Assembly: GCF_016808335.1 (NCBI RefSeq)
Contig: NC_053150.1
Coordinates: forward strand, 47,209,607 to 47,273,606
Direction of reading: 5' to 3'
Source of the DNA: Panicum virgatum
Lineage: Eukaryota > Streptophyta > Magnoliopsida > Poales > Poaceae
Length of the DNA: 64,000 nt
Shown here: positions 1 through 12,120 of the stretch, one piece after another
Layout: each line of letters begins with the position of its first letter
Position numbering within the stretch: position 1 is the first letter of the stretch
Made by a program: the position numbers and the translations under genes
Notes under the pieces: model-generated
The model's input: only the letters and a program-made list of their open reading frames with translations
Told to the model about the DNA's origin: nothing
Database searches by the model: none

Positions 1-2796
1 AATTAATTGCTCTTCTTCTCCGGCGATGTCGAGTCGAGATCAACGGGGCCCCACGGGAGAGGGAGGTTCAGGGGACGCGGCCGGTTTTCTTTTCCGCGAA
101 CGGTCGCTGTCCGTCCATCTACTTGTTCTCATCAAGAAGCGAAACCCGGAACCTGCGGGCATGGCAGCACGGCGGCGTGGCTGCCGCCGTGGGAACTCGA
201 TCGAACTCTCCCCGAGTATTTGGAGGCCGTGCTTTTTTCTCCGCTCTGTTCAGACGCTTGGTGATGTGGGGATGCGCGTCAATTCGTGAGAGCGGCCGGC
301 CGGCGCATTTGCGCACGGTCACGGGACGCCTAGATCTTCGGCTCTTCGCGTCGCTTCGTGGAGATAAGGTCGGAGAGCTGTGGAAAAAGATTCATGGTCA
401 GGCTGGGGAAAAACAGGCTGCCTTGTCTTCTCGTAGTTTCATCAGCGGTTATCATCATGGATGATATCTCATAATTTCCGAACATTATTTGCTTGTCTTT
501 TTGAGAAACCAATGGAACATTATCTGTGGCACAGCCGCACAGGTGTGTGTGTGTCCATGGATGTGAGGATCCGTGTACCTGGTAGGTTTCGTAGGCCGGA
601 GTAGGATGGATGAGATCCGCCTTTACGGATACTACTTTCTCTCTGTTTATTGTAGAAAAAAAAAACTACGGATCCCATACTTTCTTGACGCGCACGCGAG
701 TACCTAGATCCATCGATGACGATGCCCCTGTGGCCCGGGGAGGGGTCCGAGGGGGAGCCTCGCGCGCGTGTGGCCGGCGGCCGCTCTGGCGGCGCTGTCG
801 CGCGCCGCGAGAGAGTTTGGCCGGCGATTGTCTTTTCGTTGCCCATGTCACAGGTTAGCCGGAGTGGTTCCAGAACAGGCAGAAGCCGCGGCGCCTACAG
901 TATCTCTGTTGCCAAAGTGTTTACCAAAGTCTTTCAACTGTGCCGTTGACTTCACTTCATCCTACACTTGCGTGCACCTCAGTAGGTAGAGTGCTTTTAA
1001 ATGTCAATCAAATACAAATCATGGGGGTCTGGATTCGGTATTTTGGGGACGTCTGAAATTCCAAATGCAAGTTTTTCAAAAAAAAAAACTCCAAACGCAA
1101 GGAAATGATTTGATGAACACAGACACTATGCAAGTCTAGATAGAGTGGAAGGTTCAAGTGAACTGAGTTTCAGTTTTCACCTTTCGCTTCACGTGAAGGA
1201 GCAGCGTTCGCTTCCGGCCCGGAAAATGACGGAGGCGGCGCAGGACGGGCAGGGTAGAGAGAGTCAGAGACAGAGGTACTTGCGGTGACGGTGAAAGGAA
1301 GTTGATCGCTAGGCGCTACCGTTGGCCGTGCTCCCCTCCCGACTCGGATTTCCGGTGTCCACGCGTCCTTTTTCCGGTGCCCCCTGTCCTGGCTACGTAC
1401 CGGCCGTGCTCGCTGCTCTCGGTTCCCGTTGCTATTGCTACTTCTGCTCCGGTGCAACGCATTCAGACTTGCACGGCGCAGGCGCGCACGTTACGTACGT
1501 ATGCTGACCATTCGATCGGAGTCGGAGGCTATCATTCATTGGGTCGCAAACCCTCCACCTATTTCTCTCACTCTCCCTCTTTGTCTTTCTCTCACTAGAT
1601 GCTAGGCCGCGTCGGAGACAAGTCGAAGGAAGGTACAGAAACGGCTGGCTTGGCGCCCGCTATTAAAATGGCGTCCTGGTCAACCCGTGCAATTTGTCAA
1701 CCCAATAAAATAAAATAAAGGCCGGTACCATCTCGGCAGCCGATGTCAACGCCGGCCTGCCGGCGCGGCGACCTTGATGCAAGTTTACACGCTGGGCCTG
1801 GCCTCTACGTGCACTGCCGCGGAAGATTCCTGGGACGGAACGGGAGGCCTTCTTGCGGCGATGCTGGCGAAAGCTCTGCAGCGTACGCCCCGGTACAGGC
1901 AGCGACTTGCGACTCCGGGAAATGGAGCAGTTAGCTAGCGAGAAGTGTTAGGTTTGTATAGGATCACTAGGCTAAGATTTGAACCACAAACAGGGGCATG
2001 GAATCCATACCTTGGTCACTGGGACCTCCCATCTCTCTTTCTTTGATCTTGTTCTTGATTTCTCTCTTGCCTCTGTGTATGTGTGTGTTTGAGCCGGTCA
2101 CAAAACCCCTGTGATGACCACGACGGCTGATCAGGTGCCTCAACGGGGTTTCACCCCCTTTCTTTTATAGTCATGGCTCAACAAGAGGGGCCCAACATCT
2201 AAGGTCGGTTCTTGTTTCCGATCAGAACGGTTCTTTAGTTTTCTTCTATTAATTTATTTTATCACTTTACTGTTCATCATTTAATGAGCTTACTGTTTAA
2301 ACTCACATATCATCATCCCAACCAGAAAAACTCATGCTCCTGCATCCGATGCCACTGCTTCCGCACGGGTAGCCCGTACCGTACCGACTCGATCCCCGCC
2401 GTACCTTGAAAACCGGACTGGAAGCCCGAACAAAGGCTAGCTTCTCGAACCAGACGGGTGGGTTGCCAATGCACCGAGAAGAAAGTGCTCTTGAGCTGGG
2501 CCAGTCGACCGCCGTGTCGAGCTGCGTGGCGGACCTAGGATTGGAACTTAGGGTATATCATATCAAAACTTCAACATATAATTCGGTATTTGGTATAATC
2601 TAAAAAATCGATACACAACAAAAAATTCCACGAGCAATTCGATATATAAGCACTTAGATTCAATACTTACATAGATTACAATATAAGTAGTAGAAGCACA
2701 CTAAGTCCTAGAAAAATATAAAATAAGCTTACAAACCTATAATAGTTCAAAGAGATTACCTAATTTCTTCTTATCAGGCTTACACTTCTTAACTAT
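1..2796. other. intergenic sequence, no gene recognised
   Basis: No reading frame here gives a recognisable protein. The short open frames in the GC-rich patches (about 1-850 and 1170-1930) are uninterrupted only because of base composition. Around 2150-2200 a minus-strand TATAAAAG motif lies beside a GGGGCCC run, an arrangement like the promoter of the gypsy LTR near 46.2 kb, so an old LTR remnant is possible but unproven. From about 2570 the sequence turns AT-rich. Confidence 0.5.
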
Positions 2797-2875
2797 TAAG
2801 TTGTATGCATCAATCAATTCAACCCAAAAGCTTAAATTAATGGGAAGAGGTGGGCAATTCACTTATACTTTAACA
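2797..2875 (-). repeat. TRIM 3' LTR (79 bp)
   Basis: Direct repeat of 3410-3488 with about ten to fifteen differences by eye. On the minus strand it directly follows the polypurine stretch, so it is the 3' LTR. Confidence 0.7.
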
Positions 2876-3409
2876 CTCTCCCTCGCGTGTAGGCTCTGCT
2901 ATGCCTCGAACGTGAAAATAAGAGTCGGTTGCAATTATTTTATTTAATCGCACCTGCTGAGGTTCGAACTCGAGACTGTCAGACCCAGGGCAGCGGGACT
3001 GCTCACAGACGTGGAATATTCTAGAGTAAGGAATAGCACATGGATACACCTTACCTCTCTTGTAACTACTCGTACGGCAGTAGGACTAGTTGATGTACAT
3101 GGAAACTACTCGACCTCGTTGTAGTAGGACTCTAATAGTACTCGTCTAGTACTTTCCATATAACTCTGTCCTCCCAGACTATATAAGAGCGGGCAGGGAT
3201 TCTTACAAGATATCCCAACACCTAAGGCAATACAAACGACCACACAGAACGTATGGTATGACGGTCTGAACCTGTCTAAATCTTTGTGTTCCTTGCACCA
3301 TCGTGTTCTGATCTCGACGAGTCCGTGCCTAAAAACAAACTCCTCGAAATATACCTCGGAGAGCTTGGCAGTAAAACACCGACAGAGACCTCTGGCTCTG
3401 ATACCATAT

Positions 3410-3488
3410 TGAGTTGCATGTACCAACCAATTCAACACAAAACCTTAAGCTGATGGGAAGAGGTGGACAATTCATTTATGCTTCAACA
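3410..3488 (-). repeat. TRIM 5' LTR (79 bp)
   Basis: Starts TGAGTTG and ends CTTCAACA on the plus strand. The Met-tRNA primer-binding complement GGCTCTGATACCA (3394-3406) lies immediately to its left, making this the 5' LTR of a minus-strand element. Confidence 0.7.
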
Positions 3489-5922
3489 TTAAAGTCCATG
3501 AAGTATTAATTATATCATCTTCATCCACTCGAAGAAGATATCTCGCTTGATGAATGTGTGTAGACAATCATCCAAAAGACTATCTCCTATCTTATTTCTT
3601 AGCTTAATTTTTGCTAAAATCAATGACCAATTTTAAAAAATTATAAACCATATCATAAATCTTATTTCTCTCAGTTTGAACTAGCTTAACTGAGAGATAA
3701 CTATGATTGGTCAGACATTTGAAGTTGTTCTCATGTCTACTATTACCAATATAATTATTAAGTTGCAATTTGAATTTGATCAAATCTAAGTTAAAGAAGT
3801 TATTATGATAAAAGAGGACTGGCTTAGGGTATGCCACGGCATACCCTGGCCACCTTTGGGTCCGCCAGTGGCTGCGGGTGCTCGAGACCTCGCCGCGGCG
3901 TGCATGGCATGAGTGACCCGGCGAAAAGGGAAAGGCGAGGAAGAAGCAGTGCGCGGCGCACGCAGGTGGCATCATGTCAGGCGGTGGCGACCGGACAGAG
4001 CGAGGCTGCCACGTCCGGGCGGCGATGGAGCAAGCAGCAACATGGGCGCAGCCTTTTCCTAAGCCCATGTGTCCGCCCTACGAGGCGCACCATCAGGATC
4101 AGGGCATCAGGCACAGTGCACGCGCTGCAACTTTACTCGCCGCACGGTGCGCCGACCCAACCCAGCGCATGCAAACCCGACGTGGCGAGCCAGGTCGTGC
4201 CGCGCCGCGCTTGCTGCGGCCGGCGGCAGTCTTCTTGCCGGGAGCGTGCGGTCTCGCGGGGGATGATGGCATGGCATGGCATGGCATGGCACGGGCACGG
4301 GGGGTGGAAAGGGAAAAGCGCGTGGGTGGGTGGCCGGCTGGCGGCCGAGGAGGTAGTGGAGTCGGCAATGAGCTCCGCCTTTGCCCGCGTTCGGTTCGTC
4401 GTCCACTGTGCGTGTGGATCATGCCAGATCTGCAGGCCGGGCGCGACATGGGGGGCACCACCGCACCGCCGGCATCGAGCACCTCGGGTCCAAAAGCCTC
4501 TCCGTGCAGCGGTGCGCCGGTGCCGAGCGCCCGAGAGTGGTGATCGGTCACTGGAATCCCCCGATCGACGCCTGGTGGTGCCTCGCCGGTGATCACCAAC
4601 CAGTGCCGGGGCGCAATGCCGCCGTGCCGGCGTGCGGCGCAGGACCACGCACGCACGCGGCCGCAGCGGCAGGGCGCACAGAACAGAGCAGAGGGATGGA
4701 GGGAGGCGTTCCATACCGGGACACGATTGGACGGGGAAAAGCCAGGAAGCCTCGGATTGAATGCGGCTGTCGCGGCGCCTGCTCGTACCATGCGACCTGC
4801 GTGCAGCGCACCTGGCCAGTGGTGGCGGGTGGCCGCGCCGCTGCTGCCGCGGCGGGGCCTGACACCGCAGCGGTTGGGTAACGGCGCCATGCCTGCTGCC
4901 CCCGGTTTCAGGCGGCCGGTTTCCGCCCGCAGCCGCGGCCGCGGCCGCGCCCACTGTTCTATTCCCTCCGTGCTGAAGAGACTGTCGGATTGGAGCAGAC
5001 CTCGTGCTCGCGCTGCCTGGAATGGGAGCTGGGAAGGCCATGGGGTTTATTTTCAAAAAAAAAAGGCCATGGGGCCATGGCGTCATCTTGAGCCATGACA
5101 GGCCAGGATGCAGATTTTTATGGGTTGACAGGCTAGTTTCTTGAAGCAAAGCAATCTCCGGCAGGTGTTCAGTTAAACCTATTTTTACATCCTCGAATTG
5201 AAACCTGATCCAAGTGATGGAAGCAAGCAAGAGTGTGAAACGAGCTGATTAGTGATTGATTACGTATGCAATAATGCAAATACTACCAGTACTATCCCTC
5301 TGATTTTTTTTTGAGTCGGTACTATCGCTCTGATTTTTTTTTTTTGCGAAAATGTACTATCTCTCTGATAATGTAGCCATTATTAAACCTCAAGCGGTTC
5401 ATCCTTCATCTTTGCTTAGGAAATTAAGGCCCATGTTGCCACGAAAAATGGAATGTGTGAAGCGTTGGCCCAGCACAGGTTTCAGACCCACGGGCCGGAT
5501 TGATACTTTAGGAAAGCCCAAAAAATATGTTATTCCCATCGTTTTTTTATGTAAAAAAATTTGTTTCCGTAAACTTGCTGCCCGGGCTAAGGAAAAACAG
5601 TGGTTTGGTTTGCACTTGCACTGCTGAACCATCTGGTCTGATTTATGTTCTCGCAATGAAAAAACCTAGTATTTTCTTATCGATTCTATACCAGACCTGA
5701 CAAATTTTCGTCATACAATCCAAATAGTTTAGATTTAAAAATCAACAGTAAATTACTCAGCCCAAAAAAAAACGGATTGTTGCTAGCTGCTGCCCGTCTG
5801 GTCTGATGATCTACCTCTCTTCATATTCTCTCACTGTTAGGGTGCCAACCACCATTACAAAATTCAGAAGACAGCATCATTTTAATTTATTTTTTGTGAC
5901 GCCAAAAGACAGCAGATTTTGC
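3489..5922. other. intergenic sequence with GC-rich block
   Basis: The stretch 3489-3820 is AT-rich. From about 3850 to 5030 it is very GC-rich and shows long overlapping open frames on both strands; their predicted proteins are low-complexity Arg/Ala/Pro/Gly sequence and match no known family. Small repeats include a 10-bp inverted repeat (3826-3847), five ATGGC units (4266-4290), and three near-copies of an ACTATC-CTCTGA-polyT unit at about 5289-5371. No gene is called. Confidence 0.5.
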
Positions 5923-8139
5923 TTAGGGCTTGATGAGTGGTACAAGACGCCGGTATCTCCTCAACATGCTCAGACGAGGTGCCGCCGCTGCCAGCCTTGC
6001 CTCCAGGCGTGAACGCGGAGGGGCAGCCTTGCTTCGTCCATTGTGCGGCGGGGCCGGCGCCGGCGGCGGCGCCGCCATGCTCTGCCGCCGCGTCTCCCAT
6101 AACTCCTCCCTCTTCCTCATCGCCGGTGTCGCGAACATCGCCGAGCCTGCCCACCCAGACTGCAGCCCCTCCGGCAAGGGCCGAGGGAGAGGCACCGACG
6201 AGCCGCGCTGCTGCGCGTGCGCGCTCATGCTGGCGAGGAAGCACGCGCGGCCCGTCAGCCGGTACTCCCGCTCGTCCGCCGCGCGCAGCCGCAGCTCGTC
6301 AAGCTCGGCCGCCAGCGCCTTGCACTTCGCGTCGCCGGACATCGCCGCCGCCGACCGGCTCACCATCTCCCGGCGGGCGCCGAGGATCCGCGCGGCCTCG
6401 GCTTAGGCCACGCGCTCTGCGGCCGCGTGGGCTAGGGCCACGTCCTCCGCCGCCTCCACGCGGAGGCGCTCCCGCTCGACCTCCATCGACGGCGCTGCCT
6501 CCGGCGCGCCGTCGAGGGTCCTTAGCACCTCGGTGTACTCGTCTGCCGGTCTCACGGAAATAACCTGCCCGGTCGCCATGTCCATGTACTCGCAGCTAAC
6601 CTTGAAGAGACGCTCGGTGTGGGAGTCGTAGTCGGCGTCGTCGGTACTCTGGACATCGAAGAAGAAGAGGAAGCGCCTCTCCTCGTCCGCGTACAGCTCG
6701 CCGACGCTGACCCAGGCCTCCTCGTCATCGGCGCCACTGTTCTTGTAGCGGCCGGATCCAAACATCCTGCGCCGTTACCGATCGGAGCCCGCCGACGCAC
6801 GGCGGCAGCGCGTCCTGGATGGACGCGTGGTTCTCGATGAAGGAGAACGTGCCGCCTGTCGCCGCCGAGATGCCGTGCAGGGCCTCCTCGTCGTGGTCGG
6901 AGCCCCACGCGAACGTGTGCACCGGCGTGCCCCGCCAGCCCTTATCGAGCACGAGATACGGTGGCAGAAGGTCGCTGTAGTCGTCTGTCGGATTATTCCT
7001 GTGGAGTAGGCTCCGGCGACACGCGCTGTAGTTGTCGTAACCGTCCGAGAGGAGGATGACGCCGGCGACGTCGCCGTCGTGCTGGCATTCCTCGAGCACC
7101 TTGGCCGCCTCGTCGAGACCGGCTCGGATGTTGGTCGAGCCGGCCGCGACGAGGGACTCCACGGCGAGCCTGGCCGCGGCCTTCCCGTCCCCCGACATGC
7201 GCGTCGGGGGGACGACCCGCCGCGCGTCGTCGGAGAAGGCGACGACGCTGAGGCGGTCGCGGGCGCCGAGGCTGTCGACGACCAACCCCATGGCGCGCTT
7301 CACCTCCTCTAGCTTGGGCCCCGCCATGCTCCCGCTGACGTCGAGCACCGCGACGAGGTCCAGAGGCGTGCTCCCCGCCGCCTGCGAGGGCGCCTTGACT
7401 TGCACCATCACCGCGAAGCCGTCGTGCGCCGCCTTGCTCGGGATCGACGGGTACTCTTTTTTTTTTTTCTCTCGAATACGCGCGCAGCGTATCATTGTAT
7501 TAAGACGAAGAAGAAATTGATACAGTATTCGGTTACAACCCAAATAGAACAGACTCCAGATGGACACAAGCTGGCAAACTAACTGAACACAACCCGAAAG
7601 ATAAACATCCACATGAACTACTCGCATCGCGCACAACCTAAACGATTGGCTTTGACCGTAGCCCTCAGTCATCACTCCATCTCACGAAGGGAGAGCTCTT
7701 ACTCCTGTTCTTCAATATCGGAAACATGTCCTGTAGTGCGTCCACGTGATGCGGCGGAGGGTCGCGAAAGAAATTCTTCACCGCTGGGAAGGGGGAAGCG
7801 GAGGGTGTGGGGCATGAAGGGGAGGAGGAGGAGGAGGTGGTGGTGGTGGGCGGCGGCGGGGAAGGGGCGTCCAGCTAGAGTACGCTCCCAAGGAGCTCTC
7901 TCGCTCTCAAAGTTAGCAGCGATCGACGGGTACTCGCAGTGCGTCGTGAGGACAAGCACCCCGTTCCCCGCCGCCGGAGGCGGCTCCTCCTCCTCGTCCT
8001 TGTTGTAGGCGGAGCCAAGGGGTGGCGTCACCGACGCCGTGTGGGAGCCGGCGGCGAGGATGATCTGGCCGTGGCCCGTGCCGCCCAAGACGACGCCCGG
8101 GCGGCGCCGTCTGGCGCCCATGCTCATCGTCAATGCCAT
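5923..8139 (-). pseudogene. von Willebrand factor A domain protein, broken
   Basis: Conceptual protein of about 580 residues once the inserted LINE (7457-7920) is set aside. An N-terminal segment starting at the ATG at 8139 leads into a vWA domain with the metal-binding motif DVSGS, followed by STNIRAGL and ILLSDG strands, then a C-terminal region (YADEERRFL; SMEVERERLRVEAAED) seen in plant vWA proteins related to WAV3/EDA40. No RING finger is visible. Breaks: the LINE with a 15-bp target duplication; a deletion plus frameshift at about 6765-6780; and an in-frame TAA at 6403-6405 where relatives have a sense codon. The family is linked to ubiquitin ligase or adaptor roles, but this copy cannot make the full protein. 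Confidence 0.8.
7457..7920 (-). mobile_element. 5'-truncated L1-type LINE insertion
   Basis: A 464-bp insert between two perfect copies of GATCGACGGGTACTC (7442-7456 and 7921-7935). On the minus strand its 3' end is an A tail (T run 7457-7468), preceded by the TTCGAGAG / ACAATGATACGC tail typical of plant L1 LINEs. Both halves of the interrupted vWA frame read EYPSI across the duplication, showing that the insertion hit coding sequence. A GGA/GGT-rich microsatellite is at about 7815-7850. No reverse transcriptase part is kept. Confidence 0.85.
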
Positions 8140-9383
8140 GGAGTAAGACGCTCTTGATCCAATCTACTACTACTCATGGGAACAGATTAAGGAGGAAATA
8201 TTCTTAATTTCTTGATGGAAGATCTTTTTTCTTACGGATTTATAGAAATCAATCTTCAATAACCGATCAATATGACCTGGCCAGGGCCCGGCTACCAGTT
8301 CCTTTTATATTTTTGGAAAATTGCAAAAGGGGACCCAAACGAGTCAGCTTGTTCTTTTTTCTTTTTGGCAAAAACGGATGTGGTTTGGTCTTGCCATACT
8401 TGTGACAGCCTCTGGGAAAAGCGCGCGTGGGCGGGTCAAGGCCCACGGCCCACGGCCCGCGCGTCTCGGAGCCGAACGGGCTCCGCAGGCCGCAATGGGA
8501 GACTTAGTGGGCCGTATAGCACACAAAACTAACGCCTCGAACCCAAGCGGCTCCGCGCTCGGTCCAGGTGATGGCAAGCAAGCAACGCGCCATTTGCGTC
8601 TGATGCGAGCGTCCTCGAGGAGCACCTCGCCAGAGATTGCTCTCTGCTTAGGAAGGATCAAGAGCCATCAGCCATTGGCGACACAAGGTTGTGTACCATC
8701 AGCCAAGTCCTCGATATGATCAGTCTACCTTACAGCCAGATGGCTGATGCCGGCGTCTTTCTCGGCGGAGATCTGAGCTGTTCAGTTTTTTTTTTTCTTG
8801 TACTACCTCTGCTATCTGTGCCAGCCAGTCTATGCTTTCGTTCTGTTTGTTCTGCAGGCGCTAAGACTGCTTTGAGCTGCGTTTCTCTCAACTCCCGCGA
8901 ACACTTCTCCTGTATCTCCGATTTTTCTTTGATGCCTCTGTTCACAATCAGATATTCAGATGGCACTAGTGACACACTGACACACGAAGTACTGACATTA
9001 CAGAGAGGTCAGCCAAAAGTAAAACATGCAGTATCCTCAAGGGTTCTACATTCACAGACTACAAAACATTTCGAATATTTTGCATAAGTATACTAGTTTA
9101 ACAATTGAGGTTAACAGACTTCATTGTAATAACAGATGTGTTAAGTTAAAAATTCCCACAAATCTTTCTTACACATGGCACTCTTCACTCTTGCAACTGA
9201 AGTATGTTACAGATATACTGACAGGCACGTCAACGGTCAAAACGACATTCTGGCATTCCTGTATTGTATAGCACTTTGCAACTTAGCAGAACAAATGCTA
9301 CTACATCACACTAGCAATAAGTCAAAAGAAAACTAGAGGCACCTCCAGTCAGCGACGAACTCGTATCGTTTGGAAGTTTGCAT
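8140..9383. other. spacer between two minus-strand genes
   Basis: This holds the upstream flank of the vWA pseudogene and, toward 9383, the probable 3' untranslated region of the DUF641 gene. No further coding sequence or transposon end was recognised. Poly-T runs occur at about 8350 and 8790. Confidence 0.5.
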
Positions 9384-12120
9384 CTAGCTGTACCTGCATA
9401 GCACCCTGCATTTGAGGACCCGGTCCTGTACATAGAACCCAGGCATCACCATGAGCTTCACCTGCGCCGACGGATGGTTCTGTGCCCGCTGCTTGTCGAA
9501 CAGCACGTCCTCCATGTATATCTGGTCGAACGCCCTGTTCTCCTCGACCCGCAGTACCGTCAGCGGCGGGCTGAAGGAGAACGCCAGAAGGTGGAGCAGC
9601 CAGATGCACTTGGACGCCACGAAGAAGCACTGCAGCAGCTGCTCGGCCCACGGCCATGACCAGTTCAGGGTGGACACGATGCAGCTCATCTTCTGGTCGC
9701 AGAAGCGGCTGAAGTCCTCGCAGTGGTACTTGGTGCCCTTCTTCAGGACCTCGTTCCAACTCAAGTTGCGCAGGGCCACAAATGAGGCAAAGTTCTCCTG
9801 CCGGTCCTGCTTGGGGTCGAGGCATTTGGGTGACCCGTTCTTCTGGAACGTGCAGTTCTCGAAGTCTTGGTACATTGCTTGGTTCATCAGAGCTTCAAGG
9901 TGGTACAACACTAGTTTCGGGTGCTTGTCATTGAGTGTAATTTGATAAGGTTGTAGGAGTAAATTTAGCTTATCTGATAATCCATTGTCAGCATCCCCGA
10001 CTTGTTGGATTAGTACCTTGCAAAACTGTTTTATGGAGAGACGGGCCTCAGATACTATCTGCAAAAACCCTTCTACCATGACTTCATGACTGACGGGCAA
10101 GGAATTGTCTCTGTTGCCACTAACTGATCTAGTCGATCTCTTTGAGTGAGATTGCATGTTCTTCGCGCTTGTCGCTTGCTTTAGAGCCTTCTTCAGTTCC
10201 GAACAGTATGCTTCCAGGCTCACTAGCTTGGTAGTGAGTTCCCCTAATGATGATTTGATCTCTGACACTTCTTGCAGGGCAGCGTCCCTGTGTTCATTGG
10301 CCTCAATGACCTCTTTCTTCAGGGACTCTAGTGAGAACACACCCCACTCCTTTAGAAGCTGCGACATGTTCTCACATTCGATGGTGTTTGGTGACATGTC
10401 TGATTTCGGCTTCCTCTTTGACTTTGGTAAGAGCCACGAAAGAATATGTGGCCCCTTGTGCCTTGTCCGGGAGAAGGCAGCAGGGTGGTAGTTTGACAGC
10501 GGCGCTGTGCTATCGAGGTTCTTCAGGGGCTTGGCATCTGCATCAGTGTCCCTACTGATAGTTGCAGGTTTGCAGGTATTGCATGTCGTAACAGCCTTAA
10601 ACTCAGTTAAGTCTGTCATCTGGCTGGCTGACCTGAGCAAACTGTCAGCAGAGAGGGCAGGCTGAAGGAAGGATGGATGGTTTCTGCATGCCATTCTGTT
10701 CCGCAGATGCTCATTTGATGAAGAAAAATGAAGTTCGCTGTTTGATGACGAGAACGTGTTGTGATTGTCGAAGTCCGAGAAGGCCACTTCATCTTCTAGG
10801 CCATCATGGTCCAATCCCATGCCGCTCCAGTTCTCAGATAGACTCCTGTTATCTTGGCGAATGTAGTTCATGCCACCCAAGGGTTCTTCATCATAAGTCT
10901 GAGGGAATTCATCAAGCAAGCAGCAAGGCTTACGGTTAGAAGTTGAACTGGAATGGAAGTACAGAAGCATGAAGCAAAACGAGCATGGACCACGGAAAAT
11001 CGTTGTACCAGCAGGCAACACATTTAACACAACCATTTAAAGTTTCAGACTTTCAGTGGACACATGCTATTAGCCTAGTACCATGCTGATCAGTTGATTC
11101 TGCACATTGGTTTGTAGTACAGGAGAACCCTAAATAAATAAATAAAAATCTAGCATTTTGCAATTTCCATGGGAAAAACCTTATTTTGATGTCCCAAGTT
11201 ATTATTTACACCCACATTGTAGCGAAACAACATTTTCAACCAACCTAACAGCATAAATAAAGCTCGGTTTAATGCTGAGGGAATGGCCAATCCTACCAAA
11301 CCGCATGAGTAGGATGCTCTTGGATGTTGACAGAAAAACATTAGGTAGCAAAAATCAGCCCTCTGCAAGTGTAAGCACAAAGAAAGGAGAACAGGTTTAT
11401 CTTAAAAAATTCTTGACTTTTCTACCTTAAGTAGGGACTAATTAAAAACACCAAGCAGACAGTAGATCCAATCCACCAGCTGGTTGATCAACCTACAACC
11501 TTCCTCAAGTAGAATGAAATACGACCCACTTGGCTACTCTTCTATGCTTCTAGCTTCACTCCAACCAAGCTCCATCCAATAAACTGGAATCTACCTAGAA
11601 ATCAAGATAACCTCTGGGAAAAAAAAGAACATTCTCAAAACAAGAATAGCAATCGATTCCAGCACTAACTTAGCATCAAGCAGCCACAAAATTTGCCAAA
11701 ACATTAGCATGGAAAGGCAGAACATGCGAATCCAGCACCAAAGGAGCCACCTTTCACACACGCCCTTGCTCCTGCTACGGTACTATACCAAGAAACAGTA
11801 CACAACAGTACACAGCGCCAGTTGCTGGTGGGTCCGCTTACCGGGGCGAACACGGGGTAGTCCTCCGCACCGGCGGAGGCCGCCGCGAGGGCGAGGCTTG
11901 TCCTGGCGAGCGCCGGCGACGCAGCCGGCGGGAGGCGGATGACGGACGGGCTCCGGCTGGCGCTGGCGTAGGCGCCGGCATTGGCGCCGCCCTGAAGGAG
12001 CGCGGCGTGGAGCGCGCGCAGCTCGGCCGCCTTGGCGACGGCGGCCTGGATATCCTGGCGCGAGGCCAGGAGCGCCGGCGGGAGGTAGGCGGCGGCGGAG
12101 GTGGTGGCGTCCGCGGCCAT
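9384..12120 (-). CDS. DUF641 / IRK-interacting protein-like, two exons
   Basis: Exon 1 runs 12120-11842 (93 codons) and ends CCG before a GTAAGC donor. Exon 2 runs 10898-9384 (504 codons plus stop) after a CAG acceptor. The 943-bp intron is phase 0, giving about 597 residues. Residues near 20-40 (SRQDIQAAVAKAAELRALHA) match the start of the IRK-interacting protein group, and EDYPVFAP is joined to TYDEEPL as in that family. Mid-protein is a coiled coil (KKEVIEANEHRDAAL), followed by the DUF641 domain (VSEARLSIKQF, QDFENCTF, YCEDFSRFCDQKM-like) ending RVLCRYS. Relatives include GIL1, needed for gravitropism in light, and IRKI, a partner of the receptor kinase IRK. All frames are intact, so this is the best candidate for a working host gene here. 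Function is inferred from family only. Confidence 0.85.

Larger units (their letters stand above)
2797..3488 (-). mobile_element. TRIM-like miniature LTR retrotransposon
   Basis: Two 79-bp direct repeats (2797-2875 and 3410-3488) flank a 534-bp interior. The right repeat begins TG and ends CA; the left has TA at its start, probably a mutation. Read on the minus strand, a primer-binding site TGGTATCAGAGCC (initiator Met-tRNA type) lies three bases inside the right repeat, and a polypurine stretch GCGAGGGAGAG directly precedes the left repeat. These are the parts of an LTR retrotransposon with no coding capacity, which defines TRIM/SMART elements. The interior has a TATATAAG box at about 3180 and could hold a further insertion. 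No 5-bp target duplication could be matched, so the element is probably old. Confidence 0.75.

Noticed and set aside
3831..5230. Long overlapping open frames on both strands in a GC-rich block
   Set aside because: The predicted proteins are low-complexity Arg/Ala/Pro/Gly strings with no family motif, and the frames overlap on opposite strands, as expected from GC-rich non-coding sequence with few stop codons.
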